DNA from: an uncultured Treponema sp.
GTDB lineage: Bacteria > Spirochaetota > Spirochaetia > Treponematales > Treponemataceae
Assembly: GCA_937915735.1 (NCBI GenBank)
Contig: CALGGS010000114.1
Location: 1 to 11,107, forward strand
Direction of reading: 5' to 3'
DNA length: 11,107 nt
How positions within the stretch are numbered: the first letter of the stretch is position 1; each line of letters opens with the position of its first letter. This document shows, piece by piece, positions 1 through 5,758 of this stretch. The position numbers were made by a program, and so were the translations under genes. The notes under the pieces were generated by a model. The model had not been told where the DNA came from and searched no databases. It was given only the letters and a program-made list of their open reading frames with translations.

Positions 1-1
1 G

Positions 2-475
2 GCTACCTATGGAACGTACATGGCCTATATGCAAGCGAGGTATGAACTGGTTAAATGCGCCTATCCAGTCAACCGCTACGGACTGAAACAATACGGCTTC
101 GGTAACGACAATCTGGCCCAAGTGTCGCACGTCAACCCGCTCGGCGAAATCGTGTACGACTTCCAACACCATGACGCGGCGCTGGACGGTGTGACCGTCG
201 GCGGCGCCGTGACGGGATTTGAGCCGGGGACCGGACATCTGGGCGGCCTGGCGGAAGCCTTCCTGCTGTACAGGCAGGTCAACCGCACCGCGAGCGACCC
301 CGTAAACAAGGCCATCACCGCCAAGGGCGGAACGACGTGCGCATATGATACGACGGTACGCCTGTGTTTTGCGAGCGGCGCCAACGGCGCGTGGTTCTTC
401 GGCGGCGGCGGCGGCTACTTGTACGGCAACTACAAGTTCTACAACTTATCGGTTTGTACAGTTCGTGCTTTTTAA
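2..475 (+). CDS. DGR-type variable (C-type-lectin-fold-like) protein, 3' part
   Basis: The reading frame is open through the left edge of the window, so this is the C-terminal part of a longer protein; the first internal ATG is at base 20. A stretch reading TGHLGGLAEAFLLYRQ (from about base 223) followed by PVNKAITAKGGTT resembles the 'LPSLAEL..(Y)..K..VNAAI.A.GG' core of SUMF1/C-type-lectin-fold target proteins of diversity-generating retroelements. The C-terminus GAW...LSVCTVRAF matches the usual end of such proteins. From 395 to 445 nearly every codon ends in C with free first and second positions (TTC, GGC, TAC, AAC), the expected product of adenine-specific mutagenesis of AAC codons. The gene is GC-richer than the rest of the window. 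In known DGRs these proteins display variable ligand-binding surfaces. The family assignment is by pattern only; the N-terminal part does not resemble anything I can name. Confidence 0.72.
   Translation, partial: ATYGTYMAYMQARYELVKCAYPVNRYGLKQYGFGNDNLAQVSHVNPLGEIVYDFQHHDAALDGVTVGGAVTGFEPGTGHLGGLAEAFLLYRQVNRTASDPVNKAITAKGGTTCAYDTTVRLCFASGANGAWFFGGGGGYLYGNYKFYNLSVCTVRAF
371..475 (+). repeat. DGR variable region VR1
   Basis: This is the last 35 codons of the partial variable protein. After the GCG TGG (Ala-Trp) pair at 389-394 come 17 codons of which 15 are NNC with NN drawn from TT, GG, TA and AA; the exceptions are TTG (419) and AAG (434). The invariant tail from about 446 to the stop encodes LSVCTVRAF and would correspond to the 3' part (IMH-like) that anchors template-primed reverse transcription. 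The 5' limit is uncertain, since the template repeat is not in the window to compare with. Confidence 0.65.
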
Positions 476-517
476 CAAGGGAGCGGAAGCGACTGATTCA
501 ACAATTCAACTATTTAA

Positions 518-550
518 CCCCTTTTCCGCACCTTCGGGGCGGAAAAGGGG
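518..550 (+). other. GC-rich hairpin after VR1 (possible DGR target hairpin)
   Basis: A perfect 12-bp inverted repeat (518-529 with 539-550) closes on a bulged A, two more C-G pairs and a TTCG tetraloop (533-536). It begins 43 bases after the stop codon. A T-tract starts only six bases beyond the stem (557), so it is not a canonical intrinsic terminator, and a much better terminator follows at 575. In the phage BPP-1 DGR a hairpin/cruciform just downstream of the variable region is needed for target recognition; a similar role here is inference. A simple role in 3'-end stability is the alternative. Confidence 0.5.
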
Positions 551-574
551 CGCGAATTTTTTTCGCAAAGAAAG

Positions 575-608
575 GGCAATTTCCCCCGCGGGAAGTTGCC
601 TTTTTTTT
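575..608 (+). terminator. Rho-independent terminator
   Basis: An 11-bp stem (575-585 with 590-600, one G-T wobble) closes on a CCGC loop and is followed at once by eight T residues (601-608). It would end transcription of the variable-protein gene before the toxin-antitoxin promoter. Confidence 0.85.
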
Positions 609-615
609 GCGTTCG

Positions 616-644
616 TTGAAAAAATCGCATGGGTGTGGTAGTAT
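616..644 (+). promoter_or_regulatory. Promoter of the toxin-antitoxin pair
   Basis: TTGAAA (616-621) is separated by exactly 17 bases from TAGTAT (639-644), a good sigma-70-type match. Transcription would begin near 651, just ahead of the Shine-Dalgarno GAGGTGAT (653-660). Antitoxins of this class usually repress their own promoter; no operator repeat stands out. Confidence 0.6.
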
Positions 645-664
645 ATAGCTGCGAGGTGATTGAT

Positions 665-883
665 ATGACGGTAGTTATAAACAATGCGAGCGGAACTTTC
701 TTACAAGCCCTCAAGGCGATGGCAAAATTAGACGGAGCTTCTGTTTCTGTTGATGATTACGGTTATTATTCAAAAAAGACCGTGAATTCTGTCCTAAAAG
801 CCGAAAAAAAAATGGAAAAAGAACGTAAAAATGGAACTTTAAAATTGTATAATACTGTTGATGAAATGTTCGGAGATTTGTAA
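665..883 (+). CDS. Type II antitoxin, RelB/DinJ-like
   Basis: This 72-residue protein is the predicted labile antitoxin that neutralises the toxin encoded two bases downstream. I chose the ATG at 665 because GAGGTGAT (653-660) lies just upstream; an in-frame ATG at 629 sits before the predicted transcription start. The acidic-ended C-terminus (NGTLKLYNTVDEMFGDL) is typical of the toxin-binding tail of RelB/DinJ-type antitoxins. A central Lys/Glu-rich stretch (about residues 38-53) looks helical. The N-terminus is presumably DNA-binding but I cannot assign it to ribbon-helix-helix or Phd type from sequence alone. Gene order (antitoxin first) and spacing are standard for this class. Confidence 0.75.
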   Translation: MTVVINNASGTFLQALKAMAKLDGASVSVDDYGYYSKKTVNSVLKAEKKMEKERKNGTLKLYNTVDEMFGDL

Positions 884-885
884 GA

Positions 886-1179
886 ATGGCGGAAGAGGAA
901 GTTTATAAATACAAACTTGCAAAATCATCTGCTTTCAAAAAAGATATAAAATCGCTTTCGGAAGATGAGCGAGAGGAAACAAAGGAAGTAATCCGAAAAC
1001 TTGCAAAAGGCGAAGTCCTTGATGAAAAATATCACGACCATCAGCTTTTAGGGAAACTCAAAGATTTCCGCGACTGCCATATCCGCCCCGATTTGGTTCT
1101 TATATACCGAATAAAAGAAAATATCCTTGAATTATATGTTTACAGAATCGGAAGTCACAGCAAATTGTATAAAAAATAG
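886..1179 (+). CDS. Type II toxin, YafQ/RelE-family mRNA interferase
   Basis: This 97-residue protein resembles the ribosome-dependent mRNA endonuclease YafQ. The diagnostic blocks are all present: HDHQLLGKLKDFRDCHIRPD (residues 50-69) and the C-terminal RIGSHSKLY (87-95). These supply the histidines and aspartate matching catalytic residues known for E. coli YafQ (here H52 or H50, H65, D69 and H91), with Y95 in place of the C-terminal Phe. It should cut mRNA on the ribosome when the antitoxin is degraded. The start codon lies two bases after the antitoxin stop, with GGAGA at 872-876 as ribosome binding site. The reading frame looks intact, so the system is probably functional. Confidence 0.87.
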   Translation: MAEEEVYKYKLAKSSAFKKDIKSLSEDEREETKEVIRKLAKGEVLDEKYHDHQLLGKLKDFRDCHIRPDLVLIYRIKENILELYVYRIGSHSKLYKK

Positions 1180-1409
1180 TTATAGTTGTTGGAAAACTTT
1201 TCAGGAAACTGCTGTAATTTTTTATATTTTCCATCCAGAATCCATAGTGCTATGGTGTTATGGAGCGAGATAGCTTTTTGCGTAAAAGGGTAAAGTCACC
1301 GCGGTCAAAAAGAGGCGTCGTGCTTCGGAAAACCTTCCTTTCGTGCGGTAAGTGCCGAACGGCGAATGAATATGGCGACCCCGCCCGTTTCATTAAAAGA
1401 CTTTACAAG
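1180..1409 (+). other. Non-coding stretch with a palindromic hairpin
   Basis: No convincing gene is seen here. A nested inverted repeat at 1231-1263 (CCATAG at 1242-1247 with CTATGG at 1250-1255; outer CCAT at 1231-1234 with ATGG at 1260-1263) follows the toxin gene but lacks a T-run. From about 1264 base composition shifts towards the GC-richer style seen at the left edge, suggesting the accessory DNA resumes here. Confidence 0.4.
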
Positions 1410-1538
1410 AACTGGTCGTCTAGTCAGAATTCTTCCAACAATAACAACGCTTGGAATGTGTGGTTCAACGACGGCTTCCTCAACGACCTCTCCAAGAGCA
1501 GCAACAACATATCAGTTTGTGGAGTCCGTGCTTTTTAG
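1260..1538 (+). pseudogene. Truncated DGR target gene remnant
   Basis: An open frame of 92 codons ends with a DGR-type C-terminus: NWSSSQNSS, then NNAW, then ISVCGVRAF. The part from residue about 50 (base 1410) matches the usual end of lectin-fold variable proteins, including the WSSSQ block absent from the neighbouring copy. The first 45 or so residues are basic, low in recognisable content and contain no LPSLAEL-like core or signal peptide, and there is no clear Shine-Dalgarno sequence. I therefore read it as the 3' remnant of a target gene fused by chance to upstream DNA. It could instead be a donor cassette or an old template copy. The frame itself is low confidence; the variable-region similarity is stronger. 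Confidence 0.45.
1410..1538 (+). repeat. DGR variable-region-like segment VR2
   Basis: Aligned codon by codon with VR1, the Ala-Trp pair, a central AAG codon (1494) and the last codons before the stop coincide, with VR2 one codon longer. The variable columns hold AAC, GAC, GGC, TTC, CTC, TCC and AGC: again NNC. The last 28 bases (to 1539) match VR1's at 23 positions by direct comparison. Because several columns are not AAC, it looks like a mutated variable region rather than an unmodified template. Confidence 0.6.
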
Positions 1539-1573
1539 CGGCGCGGTCGCACAGCCCTCTTAGGCAAACACGG

Positions 1574-1620
1574 CATGGGAAAGAAAGCCGCCTTCACGGG
1601 CGGGGGGGGGCTTTCCCATG
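1574..1620 (+). other. Long GC-rich hairpin after VR2
   Basis: CATGGGAAAG (1574-1583) is the exact inverse of CTTTCCCATG (1611-1620). Inside, CCGCC (1588-1592) can pair with GGCGG (1599-1603) around a TTCACG loop, leaving an unpaired G-run (1604-1610). It starts 36 bases after the VR2 stop, close to the offset of the hairpin behind VR1. There is no T-tract after it, so it is not a standard terminator. Confidence 0.5.
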
Positions 1621-1697
1621 GGCAAGCACGGCAATGACTCATACTTATCAGTCAGCCCCTTCCCTATTGTCACAAAATCCGTAAAAATCAGATTTCA

Positions 1698-1726
1698 TTG
1701 ACAACTGAAATAAAAATCTTTAAATT
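1698..1726 (+). promoter_or_regulatory. Promoter of the beta-barrel/ABC transporter operon
   Basis: TTGACA (1698-1703), a full consensus -35, lies exactly 17 bases before TAAATT (1721-1726). The expected transcription start, about seven bases after the -10, falls at or next to the A of the ATG at 1733. No Shine-Dalgarno sequence is visible, so the transcript would be leaderless. Confidence 0.55.
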
Positions 1727-1732
1727 AAAAAT

Positions 1733-2785
1733 ATGAAAAAACTTATCTTTGCCGCAACATTCCTTGTGCTTTCTTTTATGGCATTTTCTGAAGCTTCTGA
1801 ATCCCTCGAAGGCTTATCTTTTTCAGGTTTTCTTCGCACAGGTATAACGGCATACACGGACGAGTCTGAATATTCAACATATACATGGATGAACGGCGGT
1901 TATTTTGGCGGAAACACACGGCTTCGGTTCGATTTAGCATACACACAAAACTTCGGCGGGCTAATCCTACGATACCAGAATGACGGACTTTCTAATTTTT
2001 TTAAGAACTCCTGCGTGCCCTACGCTATGGCCTATGCGAATTTTGCGGATTCACAAATTATTGCAGAAGGCGGCATCCTGACAGACAGATTTACGACAAG
2101 CAGTGGCTGGGATGACTCTGGAATTGACGGAGGAAAAGGCATCAGGCTTGTTCTTGCGCCAAAAATAACTGAAGGGCTTGTACTTTCCGCTCAGATTACA
2201 GATTTATACAGTTCCCAAAAAAATGAAGGAAGCCAAACTGACGGTAACGGGGAAGGCTTTCAAAATGGAAATTCTGGTCAGACAGAGTTTAATAAAAATC
2301 TTTTTGGCTTTACGGCAAAGTACGAGAATGACTACTTTTTTGTTACGACCGGAGCGGCCTTGGCTGGGTATTTTTACGGCTCAGTCGGATTAACTGCCAT
2401 TGAGGACTTTATTTTTGTTCTGGAAGGCTTTTATGACAAGAGGGAAAAAGCCGTCGCAACGCTTGTCCCTTGGATTGAATTTACGGCCATTCAAAAGCTT
2501 CTTCTTGGCGCTTATTCATACATAAGCTTTGAGGATGAAGAGATGTGGGCAGAAATAACGAGTGCCATCTCGTATGATTTGACAAATCTCATAACTCTTT
2601 CTACAGAAGCGTCAATTTATCTTAGCTCTAACACTGAAAAATACGGCAAAAATTTCGCAACAATCACGCCGGCAATACTGTTAAATGCAAGCGATTACGC
2701 TTCCCTAAACATTTCTGGGACAATCAGCACAAACACAGACGAAACGAAACACTCTGTAACAGCCGGAGTAAAATACAAGTTTTAG
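1733..2785 (+). CDS. Outer-membrane beta-barrel (porin-like) protein
   Basis: This 350-residue protein has a clear signal peptide (KK at residues 2-3, hydrophobic core to about 18, cleavage near 19-21). The mature part alternates polar and hydrophobic/aromatic residues in short strands separated by Gly/Asn/Asp-rich turns, and ends in VKYKF. A terminal Phe after a beta strand is the usual BAM-recognition signature of outer-membrane barrels. The opening LSFSGFLRTGI strand is typical of porin-like proteins. A Gly/Asn-rich loop around residues 165-185 would be surface-exposed. I cannot name a specific substrate or family. It opens a probable operon with an ABC transporter starting 53 bases downstream, with no terminator between, so it may serve as the outer-membrane part or be co-regulated with it. 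Confidence 0.75.
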   Translation: MKKLIFAATFLVLSFMAFSEASESLEGLSFSGFLRTGITAYTDESEYSTYTWMNGGYFGGNTRLRFDLAYTQNFGGLILRYQNDGLSNFFKNSCVPYAMAYANFADSQIIAEGGILTDRFTTSSGWDDSGIDGGKGIRLVLAPKITEGLVLSAQITDLYSSQKNEGSQTDGNGEGFQNGNSGQTEFNKNLFGFTAKYENDYFFVTTGAALAGYFYGSVGLTAIEDFIFVLEGFYDKREKAVATLVPWIEFTAIQKLLLGAYSYISFEDEEMWAEITSAISYDLTNLITLSTEASIYLSSNTEKYGKNFATITPAILLNASDYASLNISGTISTNTDETKHSVTAGVKYKF

Positions 2786-2838
2786 AGATACCCATAATTC
2801 TGTAACATTTTCCTGCTTTGTTTTTTTTAGTGTTGTCT

Positions 2839-3525
2839 ATGTCAGAGCCAGTTATTTTTATGCAGGATGTAAAAAAAATTTATTCAATGGGCGAACAAGA
2901 GGTTCACGCATTGCGGGGAATTTCCTTTGCAGTCGAACAAGGCGAATTTATGTCGATAATGGGGCCAAGCGGAAGCGGAAAATCCACCTGTATGAATATG
3001 ATTGGCTGTCTTGACCGCCCCACGAGCGGAATCGTAAAAATTGGCGGAAAAGAAACCGCCCGAATGAGCGAAAAAGAGCTCGCGGAACTCCGAAACAAAA
3101 CAATCGGTTTCGTTTTTCAGCAATACCATCTTTTACCAACAATGACCGTGCTTGAAAATGTAATGGTTCCCCTCCGTTATCAGGGCATTGAACGCTCCCT
3201 TCGCCGTGACATGGCACTTTCCGCCCTCGAAAAAGTGGGCTTAACGGAGCGGGTAAATCATCTTCCCAGCGAGCTTTCCGGCGGACAAAAGCAGCGAGTC
3301 GCAATCGCCCGCGCAACCGTCACAAAGCCAAATATTATTCTTGCAGACGAGCCGACGGGCGCCCTCGACAGCTCCACAGGGCGGGCAGTCTTAGAGCTTT
3401 TTAGCGAAATCAATCAGACAGGAACTACAATTGTAATCGTCACTCACGACCCCGGAATCGGAGCGAGCACAAAGCGTTGCGTACGCATTTTGGACGGACA
3501 GATTCAAGAGGACACATTATGCTAG
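2839..3525 (+). CDS. ABC transporter ATP-binding protein, MacB/LolD type
   Basis: This 228-residue ATPase energises the permease encoded next to it. All motifs are intact: Walker A GPSGSGKST (residues 42-50), Q-loop Q94 in FVFQQYHLLP, signature LSGGQ (146-150), Walker B IILADE (166-171) and the switch histidine H203 in VTHD. The sequence around these motifs (MGPSGSGKST, CLDRPTSG, ADEPTGALDSSTG) is characteristic of the MacB/LolD/FtsE branch, which does mechanotransmission rather than classical import. I chose ATG 2839; a TTG at 2818 would add seven hydrophobic residues and is less likely. No strong Shine-Dalgarno sequence is seen. The gene overlaps the permease gene by seven bases. Substrates of this branch include lipoproteins, peptides and macrolides; which applies here is not visible. 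Confidence 0.93.
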   Translation: MSEPVIFMQDVKKIYSMGEQEVHALRGISFAVEQGEFMSIMGPSGSGKSTCMNMIGCLDRPTSGIVKIGGKETARMSEKELAELRNKTIGFVFQQYHLLPTMTVLENVMVPLRYQGIERSLRRDMALSALEKVGLTERVNHLPSELSGGQKQRVAIARATVTKPNIILADEPTGALDSSTGRAVLELFSEINQTGTTIVIVTHDPGIGASTKRCVRILDGQIQEDTLC

Positions 3526-4715
3526 AAGATTTCATCGACTCATTACGAAATTTTTCCCGCTCTAAGACACGCACGGTTCTTTCGCTGCTTGGCGTTATCA
3601 TCGGCGTTGCGAGCGTAATCATAATCACGAGCATTGGAGAAAGCTCAACCAAAAACATTCAATCTCAGTTCGGCTCTTCAGGTCTGGATTTAGTGAGTGT
3701 TTCTTCAGGCGGCTGGATGCGAAAAAACAGAGACGCAATCACCTTGAAGTTTGACGAGGCTCTCAGAACGGACATCTTCAACAGCGTCAGAAATATCAAA
3801 AAGGTCTGGTACAAAAATTCCGCAAGCTTTGCAATTTCTTACGGCGAGACGACTGTAACCTCAAACGCAACGGCAATTGAGCCTGGTTATTTAGAAATGT
3901 ACAATCTTGAGCTAGACACTGGCTCATTTTTTACCGTCACAGACGATGTTGCTGGCAGCCAAAAAATGATTATCGGAAGTGAAGTCGCTTCTTCTCTCTT
4001 CCCTGACGGAGATGCCGTAGGAAAGGGAGTTCTCGTAGTTTCTTCAAAGGTTCCCTTCGCTTTCACGATTGCCGGAGTTCTAAAAAAACAGTCAGCGGGA
4101 ATGGAAGACGCCACGACAGGAATCTACATTCCCCGTGGATTTTATTCAAAAAAAATCAAGCCAAACCCGACGGCAGACACGATTATGGTACAGGCGACAG
4201 ATGCAAGCAAATGCACTGACCTTGTTACAGATTTAACCTCTTATATGGCAGAAAAATCAGGAACAGAAGGAAGCGTAAATATCACCTCAATGCAGACGAT
4301 GATTGAGCAAGTTCAAAGCGTTATGGGAACCCTAAGCCTTATGCTCTCAGGAATTGCCGCAATCTCCCTTTTAGTCGGCGGAATTGGAATCATGAACATT
4401 ATGATTGTAACGGTCACTGAACGAAAGCAGGAAATCGGAATCAGAAAGGCATTAGGAGCAAGTCCTTTCGCAATCTGCAGGCAATTTCTCGTAGAAAGCG
4501 CAAGTATCACTCTTTTGGGCGGTGGAATCGGAATATTGCTAGGAATCGCCTTAAGTCTTGCCATTGAATATGTCGCGACAGATTTGCCCTATGCGATTAA
4601 ATTTTCTTCGTGCCTGATTTCATTCGTATTCTCTGTTTTTGTCGGAATTTTCTTCGGACTTTCACCAGCAATGAAGGCAAGCAAGCTCGACCCTGTAGAA
4701 GCATTAGCTTCCTAG
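3519..4715 (+). CDS. ABC transporter permease, MacB/FtsX family
   Basis: This 398-residue inner-membrane protein is the partner of the preceding ATPase. Layout is typical of the family: an N-terminal cytoplasmic helix and first membrane segment (about residues 18-38, with SLLGVIIGVASVI), a large periplasmic domain (about 40-270), then three membrane segments (about 274-300, 328-350 and 360-382). The conserved coupling segment TERKQEIGIRKALGAS follows the second segment, and the C-terminus ends SPAMKASKLDPVEALAS, the standard MacB ending. The ATG at 3519 is preceded by AAGAGGA (3506-3512) and overlaps the ATPase stop, implying translational coupling. No MacA-like adaptor gene lies nearby, unlike the classical MacAB locus. 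Confidence 0.92.
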   Translation: MLEDFIDSLRNFSRSKTRTVLSLLGVIIGVASVIIITSIGESSTKNIQSQFGSSGLDLVSVSSGGWMRKNRDAITLKFDEALRTDIFNSVRNIKKVWYKNSASFAISYGETTVTSNATAIEPGYLEMYNLELDTGSFFTVTDDVAGSQKMIIGSEVASSLFPDGDAVGKGVLVVSSKVPFAFTIAGVLKKQSAGMEDATTGIYIPRGFYSKKIKPNPTADTIMVQATDASKCTDLVTDLTSYMAEKSGTEGSVNITSMQTMIEQVQSVMGTLSLMLSGIAAISLLVGGIGIMNIMIVTVTERKQEIGIRKALGASPFAICRQFLVESASITLLGGGIGILLGIALSLAIEYVATDLPYAIKFSSCLISFVFSVFVGIFFGLSPAMKASKLDPVEALAS

Positions 4716-4737
4716 GATTTTCTTCCGATAATAAACT

Positions 4738-5670
4738 ATGTCCTCTCCAAACGAAAAATTTTCTCAATCCTTTGATTCAATCGCTTTTCAAAAATATATT
4801 GAGCCAGACTGCGACCGCCTCACTTTTTTGCAGAATTATCTTTTAGAAAAAGGCGTAAAGACTTCGGTCATTCCTCTTGGCGGAAAAAAACATCTTTATG
4901 TAAATTTTCCCTCAAATGCGTATAATCCGACTTTTAAAATTAAGACGATAATTTCACATTATGACCGAGTTCAAGGAAGTCCCGGCGCAAACGACAATTC
5001 ACTCGCCAATTTTGCGCTTGCAGACTTTTCATCAGAAATCTTTAACTCAAAAAAAACTCACAATGTCCGTGTTTTTTTTACTGACGGAGAAGAGCTTGGA
5101 AGCGAGGGCGTTTCTTCCCAGGGAGCATTTGCGCTTGCAGATATGTTCAGAAAAATTGGGATTTCAAGCGATGATGTTTATGTTTTTGACTCCTGCGGAC
5201 GCGGTGAAGTCGCAATTTTAGCACGGGCAGGCTTAGATTCAAAAATTTCCGGTCAATTTAAAAAACGATTCTTAGATTTATACGAAAGAACCCAAAATCT
5301 TTTAAAAAAAACAATGACAAACTCCTGGATGACACTTCCAGTTCCCTACAGTGACAACGCCGGCTTTTTGGCGTGCGGAATTCCTGCCGTCGCAATTACA
5401 TTTTTACCTAAGGAAGAAGTCGCTTTTTATTACAAAAATCTAATGGCAGATAAAAATCTTGAAAAAGCCGTTATGAACTGCAAAATCGATTCCAGTATAA
5501 AAAATCCCACAGACATTTCAATTCAGCGCTTTAAATTTCAAGAAAAAATGCCCCTGACCTGGCGACTTTTTCACACAGAGTACGATAATTTTTTAAGTTT
5601 AACGCCTGCTAGCTATGATTTACTCAAAAAAATCTTACTGGAAATCGCTTCGGCAATCACTATTTCCTGA
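4738..5670 (+). CDS. M28-family zinc (amino)peptidase
   Basis: This 310-residue protein carries the full set of di-zinc ligand motifs of family M28: H74 in SHYD, D86 in GANDNS, the catalytic E118 with ligand E119 in DGEELGSEG, D151 in DSCG and H279 in HTEYDN. The block YSDNAGFLACGIPAVAI (204-220) matches the family's 'SD..F...GIP.V' segment. No signal peptide or membrane segment is seen, so it is probably cytoplasmic and would trim peptides from the N-terminus. It starts 22 bases after the permease stop and is likely in the same operon, so it could process peptides linked to the transporter, though this is inference. No good Shine-Dalgarno sequence precedes the ATG. Some M28 relatives have other amidase roles, so substrate is open. 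Confidence 0.85.
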   Translation: MSSPNEKFSQSFDSIAFQKYIEPDCDRLTFLQNYLLEKGVKTSVIPLGGKKHLYVNFPSNAYNPTFKIKTIISHYDRVQGSPGANDNSLANFALADFSSEIFNSKKTHNVRVFFTDGEELGSEGVSSQGAFALADMFRKIGISSDDVYVFDSCGRGEVAILARAGLDSKISGQFKKRFLDLYERTQNLLKKTMTNSWMTLPVPYSDNAGFLACGIPAVAITFLPKEEVAFYYKNLMADKNLEKAVMNCKIDSSIKNPTDISIQRFKFQEKMPLTWRLFHTEYDNFLSLTPASYDLLKKILLEIASAITIS

Positions 5671-5684
5671 AAATATCAAATAAA

Positions 5685-5729
5685 AAAGAGGGGACGCAAC
5701 CTTTCGCAAAAGGTTTCTTACCCCTCTTT
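5685..5729. terminator. Bidirectional terminator between convergent genes
   Basis: AAAGAGGGG (5685-5693) is the exact inverse of CCCCTCTTT (5721-5729), and a second arm pair lies inside (AACCTTT at 5698-5704 with AAAGGTT at 5709-5715, loop CGCA). The outer arm is followed by a T-rich run in the minus direction (AAAAAA at 5682-5687 on the plus strand), so it is strongest for the esterase gene, but it also sits 14 bases past the M28 peptidase stop and can serve both. Confidence 0.85.
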
Positions 5730-5758
5730 CAAACTCCCCTTTTTCCAAAGGCAAGTTT

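Noticed and set aside
76..384. Minus-strand open frame opposite the variable protein
   Set aside because: It is a by-product of GC-rich codons on the plus strand, with no domain or start signal.
629..664. Upstream ATG at 629 as antitoxin start
   Set aside because: It lies before the predicted transcription start and lacks a ribosome binding site; ATG 665 has a good one.
1180..1263. Integron attC-like site after the toxin gene
   Set aside because: A palindromic segment is present, but no paired core sites of the RYYYAAC/GTTRRRY form could be found on its two sides.
1410..1538. VR2 as the active DGR template repeat
   Set aside because: Many columns that should be AAC in a template are GAC, TTC, CTC, TCC or AGC, VR2 is one codon longer than VR1, and no reverse transcriptase follows it.
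2818..2838. TTG at 2818 as start of the ATPase gene
   Set aside because: It would add seven hydrophobic residues not seen in this family; ATG 2839 gives the standard N-terminus.
3477..3518. Earlier start at 3477 for the permease
   Set aside because: The added 14 residues lie wholly inside the ATPase gene, while ATG 3519 has AAGAGGA six bases upstream and the usual short overlap.
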